Shown here in pieces: positions 1-9,294 of a stretch of 64,000 bases of DNA. The stretch's first letter is position 1; the number at the start of each line of letters is the position of its first letter. The position numbers were made by a program, and so were the translations under genes. Location: NCBI GenBank assembly GCA_022539475.1, contig VCMS01000043.1, positions 1-64,000 of the forward strand. Reading direction: 5' to 3'. This stretch comes from Gracilaria domingensis. Lineage: Eukaryota > Rhodophyta > Florideophyceae > Gracilariales > Gracilariaceae. The notes beneath the pieces are model-generated. The model was given only the letters and a program-made list of their open reading frames with translations, ran no database searches and was not told the origin of the DNA.

Positions 1-378
1 TCCGTTACGGGCTATATCCCAAACTTCCGTTGGATTCCCTCCAACATTACTGCGATCCCGGTGAAACCCCAAAGTGGATTCGCATCCGCTTTAAAAACGA
101 CAGGCAATGAGTCTGGTTTAACCTTCGCTTCCAGCTTCATCTTTCGTAGCTCGCCGTTTCCGAAAGTATCCTGTGAAACACACATGAAACTGTGCCATGG
201 AACAGAATATAAATGAAGTGCCCACCTGACCGAAGCGCGAACTTATTAAGTCCAGCCGTACGGATCATATATCTTCCTCACTGAAGACATCGTGACCACT
301 ATTCCGTTTTGTTCTCTCCAATTCGAGTGTAAAGGGAGGTCTGTTTAGGAAACAAGCTGTGACTCACCCAATATATAT
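1..378. other. No supported gene (left edge)
   Basis: Only short overlapping frames are present and none has recognisable protein character. It may carry the 3' flank of the minus-strand gene that follows. Confidence 0.3.
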
Positions 379-1720
379 TCACTCTGGATTCACCAAACGT
401 TTCGTGTTGGTGTGCCTCAGGTCCGTCATGTCCAGTTGTAACGCTACAAAGTGTGCCTTTTCATCCCTTCCACACCATTGTCCAATATTCATTCGAAAGG
501 AGACCCTGGATATCCTTTTCATGGGCGGCTCAGATACAGTTTTTGGATGTTGTACCGGCAACCCGAGATTCATGCTCCGCAGATTCACGGCTTCTCGAAC
601 ATCGTTTGCTATCGAGCTCCACGAGGTTCATATACTCTCGACGAGGTGGGGGTGGGGGAGCTTGGTCCGAAGAAGGTTCGGCATTACCGGAAGTTTTAGG
701 GGTTTTCGTCAGTTCAATATCAGGTTCGCGGTGAAGCCGACATGGAACCCTGCCGCATGACGCATATCCTGTATCGGTTTCCATAGCAAACTCCGAAAAC
801 TTCTGAATCGAGCAGGCAACTCACCGGAGTCAGAGCTAGATACGGTATCCATCCGTATCTCCGAAAACTCTATCCAGTTCTCATCTGATCAACCCGTAAG
901 CTATAGAGGCTATCGTGGGTGCATATGGTTTCGAGGTCTGTCAAAACTCCTAGCCAGTATTCGCAGGTTGTATCGCATTCATCACTCCAAGGTCTCCACC
1001 GATCCACTAGTACTGCTCTGTGGCACATCCTTTGTGTTGAATCGAGTACTCTGGCTCGGCGGGGCATAACCAGACTCCCGTGTCTCTAGCGCTGTATACT
1101 TCAACGTCTGCATATTCATGTAAATGTATGGTTTCACCATGTGCTGAACGTTCGTGTATCCAAGATGAGCCGCAAAACAACTCCCTGCCCATACGACCTC
1201 ACTGATAGCGAATCCCAGTCGATCACAGTTGTCTTTGGAGAACGACGTAAAAGTGGGTATGTACACAGATGGTGCATGGTTCACTTTTCGTTTCTTTTTC
1301 GGTTGTTTCTTCTTCATCATTCGGATGTTGTCGTTCTCTCCCATTATGTTGCCGAGGTATGATAAGTATATAACGACCTCAAATGGGTTCACAGCTGTTG
1401 GTGGGATGAACACTGTCGTCTTCAGAACCTGCTTTCTCCTGGTCATGAAATAACCAACCAGGCATCGCACCGGTAGGTATATACCCATATCCATAGAGAG
1501 AAGGAAAAAATCGCGGCAGTCTCTGGTCCTCATCCCCGTCCTTCTTGTCAAGAAGCTTCGTTACAAGATATCGTTGTTCCACAGGTTTGTTATTCACAAC
1601 ACTCTTTCGCAGCTGTTGCAGTGTCAAGTTCTGCAGGTTCTTGGAGTTAGTGGCCTCCTCAAACATCTTCCTTGCCTCCGGAATATCCTTATAGTTCTCG
1701 GCGCAGAACTCTATTAACCT
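379..1720 (-). pseudogene. Unrecognised minus-strand gene, frameshifted, left arm of the candidate element
   Basis: I do not recognise this protein. The minus strand carries coding-like frames in order: about 1705-1379 (includes IPEARKMFEEA and LTLQQLRKSV), 1551-982 (includes VFIPPTAVNPF, a lysine-rich KKKQPKKKRK stretch resembling a nuclear localisation signal, and a Tyr/Met-rich segment near QHMVKPYIYMNMQ), then 784-530 with a run of seven prolines. Frames change near 1400 and below 1000, and a TAG sits upstream of the 1705 segment, so the gene is broken or uses introns I cannot place. It reads away from the inverted repeat at 1888-3234, divergently to the ParB-like gene. A short stretch near 1715 (VLRREL) also occurs near the N-terminus of the right-hand gene, so the two could be distant paralogues. 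Confidence 0.35.
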
Positions 1721-1887
1721 CTAAACCCCACGTCCCGTGGCCGATCAGGGCCTCCATCGCTGTTTGCCAAAGCATCGCGAAGAACCAAGAAAAGTCTGAC
1801 ATATGCATGGAACGCCGGAGGCGGAGCACTCATGTCGATAGGATGTATCTCCTCTCCAACATCGGTGGAATCCATCGCTTCAGCGCA

Positions 1888-1991
1888 AACAACGGAGGCG
1901 AGCCTTTAAATGGCGACTTACGCTGGGCACCCCCGCTTTCGGCAGCTCCTCCCAGCGCACTGCCAGTCTCGTCCGTGTCCGTGTCCGCTCG
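1888..1991 (+). repeat. Outer inverted repeat, left arm
   Basis: About 104 bases match, in reverse complement and nearly perfectly, the segment at 3125-3234. The arm contains CCTTTAAATGG, a TATA-like core, and lies upstream of the minus-strand gene. The other arm lies about 60 bases upstream of the ATG at 3293. The arms are placed as promoter-proximal elements of two divergent genes, which is inference from position. Confidence 0.85.
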
Positions 1992-2226
1992 GAGCGATAG
2001 CGTGCGTCGCGTGTCGGAGCGATAGCGTCGCGTGTCGGCCACGTCGCGATTCGGAGCTATTGCAACGGTCCCGTATTGTGCTAAAAGTCGCGGATCAAGT
2101 GGGTGTGAAGCGCTAGTTTTCTCTAGTTTGATATATGTGCACGGCGTGTGCAGCGAAATCACTGCCGGAAGTGCCGGGAGGAGTGTTTTGGGAGGTCTCC
2201 GGAAGGCGCCGGAATGTGGCCAGAAC

Positions 2227-2872
2227 GTGCCCGCGGGCGGGGGGGTCGGTCGTGTTAGGGTAGGTACCCTAACACGACCGGACCCCCCCGCCCGCGGGCA
2301 TAAAATCGGACATTTTTCAAAAAATCGTCCAAAACGTGCCCGCGGGCGGGGGGGTCCAGTCGTGTTAGGGTAGCTACCCTAACACGACCGACCCCCCCCG
2401 CCCGCGGCACGTTTTGGACGATTTTTGACACCCTCCGGAGACCTCCCAAAACACTCCTCCCGGCACTTCCTGTACCCACTGCGTCACCTCAGTGCACCAT
2501 CCCGGAAATTAGGGAGTGTCTGGAGGGTGGAGAAGACGGGATGGTCACCTCAGTGCACCATCCCGGAAATTAGGGAGTGTCTGGAGGGTGAAGAGGACGG
2601 GATGGTGCACTAAGGTGACGCAGTGGGTACAGGAAGTGCCGGGAGGAGTGTTTTGGGAGGTCTCCGGAGGGTGCCAAAATGTCGAAAACGTGCCCGCGGG
2701 CGGGGGGGTCCGGTCGTGTTAGGGTAGGTACCCTAACACGACGGACCCCCCGCCCGCGGGCACGTTTTGGGCGATTTTTTGAAAAATGTGCGATTTTATG
2801 CCCGCGGGCGGGGGGGTCCGGTCGTGTTAGGGTACCTACCCTAACACGACCGACCCCCCCGCCCGCGGGCAC
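2227..2872. repeat. Four copies of a GC-rich palindrome with a GGTACC-type centre
   Basis: Each copy is a nearly perfect palindrome of 74 bases or more, at about 2227-2300, 2320-2426, 2685-2770 and 2799-2872. Each has an outer arm GCCCGCGGGCGGGGGG, then TCGTGTTAGGGTA, a short centre and the mirror image. The second and third copies have longer arms, including CCAAAACGTG. The copies are themselves arranged symmetrically about a spacer near 2484-2617. G-runs of seven could form quadruplexes. Such perfect hairpins should be hard to replicate stably, so recent origin or active maintenance is likely. The TTAGGG here occurs singly and is not a telomere array. Confidence 0.9.
2433..2680. repeat. Inner inverted repeat around a 55-bp direct duplication
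   Basis: The stretch with CTCCGGAGACCTCCC at about 2433-2490 is mirrored at about 2615-2680. Between them lie two direct copies, at about 2484-2540 and 2541-2595, of a unit beginning GGTCACCTCAGTGCACC and ending GTCTGGAGGGTG. This places a tandem duplication at the dyad centre of the whole structure. A third version of the flank (GGAAGTGCCGGGAGGAG) also occurs in direct orientation near 2168. Confidence 0.85.
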
Positions 2873-3124
2873 GTTCTGGCCACATTCTGGCCCTTCCCGG
2901 ACCTCGCAAAACACGCCGCCGCGCAGTGATTTCGCTACACCCGGCCGCCGGTACGTTGGCGCCGCTGTCCACGTGTATTTGCGGGAGTAGGCTGTACATG
3001 GAAGTGAATGAGTGTACTCTTGACTACTATGCAAAGCATTTGAAGAGCATGATTGAGAACGCGACCATTGCTCGCGTGAGTCATCATTGCCCGAACTCCA
3101 CGACTCTAAAGCGTACAATCAGTG

Positions 3125-3234
3125 TGCGAGCGGCCACGGACAGGACACGGACGAGACTGGCAGTGCGCTGGAGGAGCTGCCGAAAGCGGGGTGCCCAGCG
3201 TAAGTCGCCATTTAAAGGCTCGCCTCCGTTGTTG
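3125..3234 (-). repeat. Outer inverted repeat, right arm
   Basis: Reverse complement of 1888-1991, with a small insertion near the outer end (CGGCCACGGACAGGAC against the single-repeat form on the left). It carries the same TTTAAA core and ends about 60 bases before the ATG at 3293. Confidence 0.85.
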
Positions 3235-3292
3235 TATCGTCCAGAGCGAGCGTATTGTTGATATACACCTTTCACTGCAATAGCTGTTCAAC

Positions 3293-4569
3293 ATGAAGCC
3301 AACTCGTGTTCGAAAGCGTACGCAAAGCGTGACTCCTCGCACTCGGCGGAGCACTCGATTATTGCAAGGTGGAATGCGGGTTTCTCTACAGATGGATATT
3401 GAGGATGAAGGAAAGGTGATAGTCGGGGAAGCGTTGTTGCATGGAATTGGAAGTGTTCTACGCCGCGAGTTGCACGGAAGCAATTGGACCCAGGTCTTGT
3501 GGTGGTTCATAATATTCTCATCAGTCGAAGCGGTCAGACGTTCTACCCTTACCGGGCGGAGGGCCTGGATCTTCCACAATATATCCAGGATCTCCGGACG
3601 GCCGCTCCTTGGGATGAGAAAATGATGGAACCGGTGGCAGCCAGCATTCCGGCGTCGAAGCGAGGAACGGTGAGCGCTATGAGTGAGGTGATGACGCCGA
3701 CAAGCCGCACGGAGCCAATTCGAAGTTCATCAACACCGAGAGGTAGCGCATCAGTACCACCTCCGCGGGCAGGTCCGTCGTCTGTTACGAAGCGGTCTAT
3801 GGAGACGAGAGTATCCCCAGCTACGAAGCGGACAGGTCAAACAAAGTCTACCTCCACTACGAAGCCCACTGCGTCGAAAAGGGCTTCTCCTGCGATGAAT
3901 CAGACCGTCGACACAAGGGGATCTTCTGCGTCGAAACAGACGGTTCAGCAGGGGACGGCTGTGCAAGAGGAGGAAGATGAGATCATGAAAGGTCCCCTTC
4001 CAGACGCGGATGCGCAATCCGCGCAAGGAGCTGGTCCATCTGTACCCCAAACTGCACCAGAAACTGCGGAGCAGCAGGACGATGACGTTGTGTTTCTGTC
4101 CGCAAGAATGGCACGTTCAAGTGTTTCTGGCGAGCGGTCTGGAACACAAGGGACACCTACTCGGAGCAAGAAGTACAGACGAATTCGTCAGAAGGTACCA
4201 AAGGTGAACCTCAATTACTACCGGATGGTTGTTGTTACTGTTGACATCACTCTGGTGGACACTCCGCCCAATTTACTCCGTGGAGTACGTAGACGCCACG
4301 TTAAAGCCCTTGTGAAGAGTATGGAGGAGCGGGGGATATTGCAGTCGATGGGTTCTCCAGTGGTGGCCTTACAAGATGCTACTACGGGAGAGAGGGATAC
4401 TGACAAGGGACGCCTAACGAAGAAGTGCTTCATTGTAGATGGTTTGCATCGTCTGCAAGCTATACAATATTTGGCAGCGACTGGTGCACCGAAGTGGAAG
4501 CGATTAGCCAAGTTTTGGCGTTGCAATCTGCTGATACGAAGAGATGGGAGACCCATTGGGATGAAGTAA
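3293..4569 (+). pseudogene. ParB-like domain protein, 5' part of a long interrupted frame
   Basis: A short frame from the ATG at 3293 (basic MKPTRVRKRTQ) gives way near 3480 to the next frame. That frame runs open to a TAA at 4567-4569 and continues open in the same frame afterwards. From 3484 it encodes 361 residues: a short conserved-looking start, a Ser/Thr/Lys-rich disordered linker (about residues 50-230), then a domain resembling the ParB/Srx nuclease fold. That domain has VRRRHVKALVKSMEERGILQ followed by VDGLHRLQAIQYLA, matching the ParB pattern of a helix, then G-x-HR-x-x-A. ParB-family proteins bind CTP or cleave DNA, and partition plasmids; eukaryotic relatives are few. The start codon is uncertain because of the frame change at about 3480, which may be a mutation or a missed intron. 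Confidence 0.65.
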
Positions 4570-7209
4570 TTGTTATGTGTTGCTTCGTACCTCAATGAGT
4601 CGACGAGTACCATGCGAAGGATGATGTTCGCAGACAAGATACACTCTACAGTTAGTGTGGTCGCCATTCTAATTGAAGATGTTGAGGGGGTGACGCCGGC
4701 AGACGTGGATCCTGCAGAAGTGACAGAAGTGTTGAAGGAGAGCCAACTGATTGGGACTGTGCAAGAGCGTCAGTACCTGAGATATGCCAATGTCGCCCTG
4801 CAACTCATGTCTCGTGAGGGAATGCTGGCCCATTTCGAGGATATATGTGAAACTGTGAGTGACATAGGTCTCACACATCTGTCCCATACTCCGCTATATG
4901 TTTTGGATGCCGAGGAGTTTTCCTTCATTCTTGATTGTCTTCAGATGTTTCTATTGAAGGGCAAGTCGACGAAGACAAAGCAATGGAAAAGCTTTGAGGA
5001 GGTTCGAGGTTTCTTTTATGATAGAGCAGTCTCTCTGTTCCGCGCGGCTAGAGCAGTGAGGAATGAGCTGAACGAGGAAGAGTCCATGGAAGTGTTCCTG
5101 AAACGCGAAGTCAGTCTTTCTGCCCCATCGAATGAAGATGACGTTGAAGACCCAGACAACAACGCAGCTGTGTATCAGTTCCTTTTGGGACAAGTTGTGA
5201 ACTTCAACACATTGCCGCGTGTTCGGAGCAGGACGAGCTCAATTAGAACTGCCACGACTTCCGTTCAGAATCGATTGCGGACGATGCTCAAGGTAATTCC
5301 GCCCCCCGCACCAGTGAAGCAGTCCGTGACGAAGAGGAGGACTCCCGCTGCTGCTGCTGCAACATCTGCCAGTGAAGAAGGGGAGCCGCGAAGAAGTGCA
5401 CGAGAACGGGCGCAGGTGAGTTATAGGGAAATTGAGCACGGCCGAAATCGAGGTGCCATAGAAGTTCTGGATAGCTCTGAAGAAGAACAGCGGGCTCCGC
5501 CGAGGAAGAAACGGAGAAAGACTTTCACACAACAGATGAGATCTACTCTGAACAGCATGACACCGGATGACCTGATGTCTCAACTAAATGAACATGTGCT
5601 GAGAGGAAGGTCGATGAAGGTTCAGTTCGTGGCATTGGGAGAGGGAGCGAATGCAGAGAACGCAGGCAGTTCTGCATTTGTGGATGACGATGAGATTCTT
5701 TCTGTGACAGTTCCACGGGTTGTCACCGTCGAGAAAGATGCTGCGCCAGATGATCAGCAAGAGACAGGTGGGGGGTCATTTGATGACGAGTTACCTACAG
5801 CTCTTCCGGAATATGAGGAGCACGGACTTGTTCGAGGTGACCCATATGATGGCCCACCGAACCCATCATGGTGCGGGTATGCCAGGCTGAGACCGCAGGA
5901 ATGGCAAGGGAAGAACGTAATTGAGCACAAGGACCCCTGGCTCAGAGTCATTCAATTGCCGAAGGGACATAGGTCGGAGCTGCTAAGTGTCTCGAATCTC
6001 AGAGATGTACACCATCTTGTCTTTTGGCACGCTGCAAGGGCTGAAAATCGCCTACGGGCGGAGACATTTGGTATGCAGTATCCCCGTACTCGACCGACAG
6101 GTATGGATGATGAAGAGGTGCTGTGGGTTGCTGCGAAGGAGCATGACGAATTTGGGCAAATGTTCTTCGCCCGAATGCAAGCTGAGCTAAGGCAGAATGG
6201 ATATTGCGTGCTTGATGGTTTTGCGACGGATAATGGTGTCCCTAAATGGGAGGAGTTAGAAGAAGTTCGGGAGTTCGGAGATGTATCGGGGAAGTTGGTG
6301 GACTTCTTCGAGAATGAGTATGGAGCGATGCCGGATATACGGAAAGGAGAGGAACAGAAGTCGTTTGTTCAAGTAATCAACGATGATGAAGGATGGAAGG
6401 ACGGTAGCGATGGGTCATTTGAGGAGAGAGTGATGTCGACACGTTGGGGTACGGTGGAGAAGCCGGAGGATAATGAGGAGCTCAGGTGGGTTGTAAGGTC
6501 GCGTGCTTTACTTGATGTTCGAATGGGTACAGTTGCTGCGGCTTTGGGACTATGGGACAATGAAAGGGAAGCTGTGAAGATGTACACTCCGAAAACTGGT
6601 GGTCGATTTCTGGGGACGACGAGAAAGTGCAAGCGCCAGACGCTGCACACCGACTTCAGTGGTCTGGTTACGAAGGAAACAATGAATACTGGCAACCCCG
6701 AATACTTTGTAATGGCCTCTGGGAAAGAGGGCTTTCCTCTCTGGGTGAGCGCTGGAAGCCATCAACTGGTGGGGATGAACAACCAACAGTTGCGAGTGAT
6801 GTCGGAGGTGTATCCAGCGAAGAAGATAATCATCCCACCGTACTCTGTATTCGTGGGCCGTGGTGATGTGACACATGCTGGAGCAAGTGGGAAGGACAAG
6901 GTGGATAGGCCCGAGTCTATGGATTTGCTGGTTAGATACCACATGTACATGGTACCAGAGGGCTACGCACTACCTGATGCTGTTCATCGGGTGCGGGATT
7001 TCCGACCCACGTTTGTCAATGGTGACGAGGAGGAGGAGGCGGAGGATGAACTGTTGTCCGATAAGGAGGGTGGGGCGGTTGACATGGACGAAGACCAAGT
7101 GGTCGTGGAGATTGGTGTGGAAGCGGACGCCGGTAGAACCGAAGTGCTCGAGAGTAGTAGTGATGACGATTTGCCAATAATGAGGCTGCGAGCGCCTCGA
7201 AGTGGATGA
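4570..7209 (+). CDS. Long ORF: end of ParB-like domain, charged linker, 2OG-Fe(II) dioxygenase-like domain
   Basis: An 878-codon open frame follows the TAA at 4567 without a frame change, so it is the rest of the same protein or a now separate product. It has no convincing ATG at its start; the first ATG is at about 4612. Residues 1-230 look helical and continue the ParB-like part (SYLNESTSTMRRM). A low-complexity section around residues 240-320 carries PPRKKRRKTF, a nuclear-type basic motif next to acidic serines. The C-terminal third has H693-T-D695, WVSAGSH, GRGDVTHAG with H769, and R789 in VRYHMYM. This is the HxD...H...R arrangement of 2-oxoglutarate/Fe(II) double-stranded beta-helix enzymes (phytanoyl-CoA or TET/JBP-like fold). 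The tail is acidic with DSSEEE-like tracts. Substrate unknown; a nucleic-acid role is inference from the fusion. No known gene matches in my memory. Confidence 0.7.
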   Translation: MLCVASYLNESTSTMRRMMFADKIHSTVSVVAILIEDVEGVTPADVDPAEVTEVLKESQLIGTVQERQYLRYANVALQLMSREGMLAHFEDICETVSDIGLTHLSHTPLYVLDAEEFSFILDCLQMFLLKGKSTKTKQWKSFEEVRGFFYDRAVSLFRAARAVRNELNEEESMEVFLKREVSLSAPSNEDDVEDPDNNAAVYQFLLGQVVNFNTLPRVRSRTSSIRTATTSVQNRLRTMLKVIPPPAPVKQSVTKRRTPAAAAATSASEEGEPRRSARERAQVSYREIEHGRNRGAIEVLDSSEEEQRAPPRKKRRKTFTQQMRSTLNSMTPDDLMSQLNEHVLRGRSMKVQFVALGEGANAENAGSSAFVDDDEILSVTVPRVVTVEKDAAPDDQQETGGGSFDDELPTALPEYEEHGLVRGDPYDGPPNPSWCGYARLRPQEWQGKNVIEHKDPWLRVIQLPKGHRSELLSVSNLRDVHHLVFWHAARAENRLRAETFGMQYPRTRPTGMDDEEVLWVAAKEHDEFGQMFFARMQAELRQNGYCVLDGFATDNGVPKWEELEEVREFGDVSGKLVDFFENEYGAMPDIRKGEEQKSFVQVINDDEGWKDGSDGSFEERVMSTRWGTVEKPEDNEELRWVVRSRALLDVRMGTVAAALGLWDNEREAVKMYTPKTGGRFLGTTRKCKRQTLHTDFSGLVTKETMNTGNPEYFVMASGKEGFPLWVSAGSHQLVGMNNQQLRVMSEVYPAKKIIIPPYSVFVGRGDVTHAGASGKDKVDRPESMDLLVRYHMYMVPEGYALPDAVHRVRDFRPTFVNGDEEEEAEDELLSDKEGGAVDMDEDQVVVEIGVEADAGRTEVLESSSDDDLPIMRLRAPRSG

Positions 7210-7418
7210 AAATGAGATGATTAGTAAATTATGAGTGTCTTGCGAGTATTAAGAGTAGTATACTGTTGTAAGGCTAGCATATGAACATGGAAAAGGTGCA
7301 GCAGGCTGGTAATTGAACAAATGTCATACATCTTTGGTCCAGTTGCGTCTAATTGCAACATGCAACATGCTCGGTATCGTTAAAATCATTGGTTGCACCA
7401 TTCAATTCGCAATTGAAC
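7210..7418. other. Intergenic gap before HAD gene
   Basis: This is AT-rich spacer between the end of the long ORF and the ATG at 7419. The upstream in-frame TTG at 7353 is not a likely start, and the segment probably holds the promoter and 5' UTR of the HAD gene. Confidence 0.4.
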
Positions 7419-8369
7419 ATGAAGCGTCCTACCACTTCTGAAACTGCACTTAAGGTTGCTTTTAAGAGAAGTATATGCAGTTCCTGTCTATGCGGTACTT
7501 GTGGCAGTATGGTGACTGTATCAGGAAAAATGGCAGAGGAACAGAGAGACTTGGCGGAAATTTCACCAAATACCTTGTCTAAGTTCAGATATGCCAATGG
7601 TTACGGTATATTAAGTTCCGTTGATGGAACGTTGAGAAGAGAAGGAGAGTCAATTCCAGAAGAAGTTGTGAAGTGTATGAAGTTCATTGAAGAACGTGTT
7701 GGTTTCGGACTTGTCACAGGGGGTGATGTGGGCGACGTGGAGGGGAAAATGGAAGGACTCGGAGACTATAAGTTTGGTGTCTCGGCGAATCATGGAGCTT
7801 TCCTGCGTTTCTCTGACGAGAGGGAAATTAAGGGTGCATTCAATGATCACACCCTTGACCACACTGTTGACGGACTACTGTTCCTGGCAAGGGATTTGAA
7901 TAGGAGGCATGGTATTGTGAATGATGATGACAAGGGGTTCGTGGAGACCAGAAGTGATAGTGGCCTTCCCAATTTCGTGTACAACAAACTGTGCCAGTGG
8001 AAGGAAGAAGTGGATTCTGCTATTGGGGACCTGTTGCAGAAGATGGATGCGTTTGTTATCTATCCCGGCGATAAAAGTTGCGAAATTGTGGACAAGCGAT
8101 ACACAAAAGGAAGCGGAGGAGAAAATCTTGTGGATAATGAACCGAGATTTATTGATACGGATGACGTCGTGACGTTCGGAAGTGCTTTCAGCGACGGGCC
8201 TTTGCATGAGGTAGGCGTGTACGGCGTTCACGTCAAAGAAGATTGTATCCCGGGTGGAGTACACAACCTGTTCGAAAGCGTGGAGGATGTACATTCGACA
8301 ATTATGTTGGTGGCTCTGTTGTACGGCTACGAGGAAAAGCAGCACGATAAAAACCACCATGATTCATAA
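7419..8369 (+). CDS. HAD-superfamily phosphatase paralogue with degraded active site
   Basis: Starting at the first ATG this encodes 316 residues. It clearly aligns along its length with the neighbouring gene at 8422-9294, for example PEEVVKCMKFIEERVGFG against PAETVKCMKYINARVGFG. HAD motif I is SSVDGT: Ser67 replaces the nucleophilic Asp, while Asp69 is kept. The TGRD motif reads TGGD, and the metal-binding GNASNDGP motif reads GSAFSDGP. Three catalytic motifs are therefore damaged while the frame is fully open, so the product is probably a pseudoenzyme or has a binding role rather than a phosphatase. The N-terminus adds about 40 residues with a CSSCLCGTC cluster absent from the partner. The genes are convergent, with stops only 52 bases apart. 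The subfamily (Cof / sugar-phosphatase type) is inferred. Confidence 0.8.
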   Translation: MKRPTTSETALKVAFKRSICSSCLCGTCGSMVTVSGKMAEEQRDLAEISPNTLSKFRYANGYGILSSVDGTLRREGESIPEEVVKCMKFIEERVGFGLVTGGDVGDVEGKMEGLGDYKFGVSANHGAFLRFSDEREIKGAFNDHTLDHTVDGLLFLARDLNRRHGIVNDDDKGFVETRSDSGLPNFVYNKLCQWKEEVDSAIGDLLQKMDAFVIYPGDKSCEIVDKRYTKGSGGENLVDNEPRFIDTDDVVTFGSAFSDGPLHEVGVYGVHVKEDCIPGGVHNLFESVEDVHSTIMLVALLYGYEEKQHDKNHHDS

Positions 8370-8421
8370 AAGGGTATTGAGATATATACGACACTTTTAT
8401 TACTGAGATCTCATATCATAG

Positions 8422-9294
8422 CTAAGTATTAAAGGCATCGTAGCACTTGAAACAAATTCCAAGAGCATTTCTAAACCATTGACACTTGCATTTTCTGTAC
8501 CCGTACAGTTCTGCCACCCTTCTGATGGTCTCATGCACGTCCTCCACCCCATCAACAAGATATGTTACCGCTGGTGGAGGGTCGTCTCCCTTCACATGAA
8601 CTGCGAGGGTTGCCATTTCATATAGAGGACCATCATTGGAAGCATTCCCGAAAGCAACGATTAAATGTGTGTCGAACTGCGGGTCGTTTTCAACCAAGGC
8701 TAGCGCCCCACTATTTTTCGTGAAACGAATGTCCCCTATGTCACAGTTTTCATCTTGAGGGTACGCAACCAGGTTCGGAAAGGATGTCAACACTTTTGAA
8801 ATACCGGAGTTAACTTCTGTTTTCCACTTCGACAGTCCATTGTACGTGAAGTTACGGAGTCCACTGTCTTTTCTAGTGCTCACCACTGCTTGTTGACGCT
8901 CTTCGTGAAGTCCGTGCGATTCATTTAAGGAGAGTGCAAGTCTCTCAAGTTCGGCTGCACATCTTTCGTAGCCTTCCCTGTCAAGGTCCTGATCAATTTC
9001 GGTACCATTGGATAATCTCACCCGTGCGCCTTGGTTTCCAGAGATGCCAAAAGTGTAGCCACCCAGGTGCTCCATGAAACTCTCGGCATCCTCTATATCT
9101 CGCCCAGTAGCAATTCCGAAACCAACGCGTGCATTGATGTACTTCATGCATTTGACTGTTTCGGCAGGAATGTTCTCCCCAGCTCTTTTCAGAGTACCGT
9201 CAACATCACTAATCACGGCGTAGCCATTTTCGAATATTTCGTTAGCCAGCTGCTGAGGAGTTACTTCTTGGGCTCTAACTTCTGAGTTATACAT
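8422..9294 (-). CDS. HAD-superfamily (Cof/sugar-phosphatase-like) hydrolase
   Basis: Encodes 290 residues from the ATG at 9294. The upstream in-frame GTG at 9372 would add 26 residues but is less likely. Motif I is D30-V-D32-G-T with the nucleophile intact; TGRD follows, and the acidic motif GNASNDGP lies near the C-terminus. This is the set expected of class IIB HAD phosphatases, which dephosphorylate sugar phosphates or related small metabolites (MPGP, SPP and TPP relatives). The exact substrate cannot be read from the sequence. It ends with a TAG at the same point as its paralogue's homologous end, so TAG is a true stop in this genome. Upstream on the same strand lies the ketopantoate-reductase-like gene. 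Confidence 0.8.
   Translation of the reverse strand: MYNSEVRAQEVTPQQLANEIFENGYAVISDVDGTLKRAGENIPAETVKCMKYINARVGFGIATGRDIEDAESFMEHLGGYTFGISGNQGARVRLSNGTEIDQDLDREGYERCAAELERLALSLNESHGLHEERQQAVVSTRKDSGLRNFTYNGLSKWKTEVNSGISKVLTSFPNLVAYPQDENCDIGDIRFTKNSGALALVENDPQFDTHLIVAFGNASNDGPLYEMATLAVHVKGDDPPPAVTYLVDGVEDVHETIRRVAELYGYRKCKCQWFRNALGICFKCYDAFNT

Noticed and set aside
2240..2870. Telomere-type TTAGGG repeats
   Set aside because: TTAGGG/CCCTAA occurs once per palindrome arm, not in tandem, so it is part of the dyad and not a telomere array.
7353..7418. Upstream TTG-initiated extension of the first HAD gene
   Set aside because: The added residues have no counterpart in the paralogue, and the ATG at 7419 is the first proper start.
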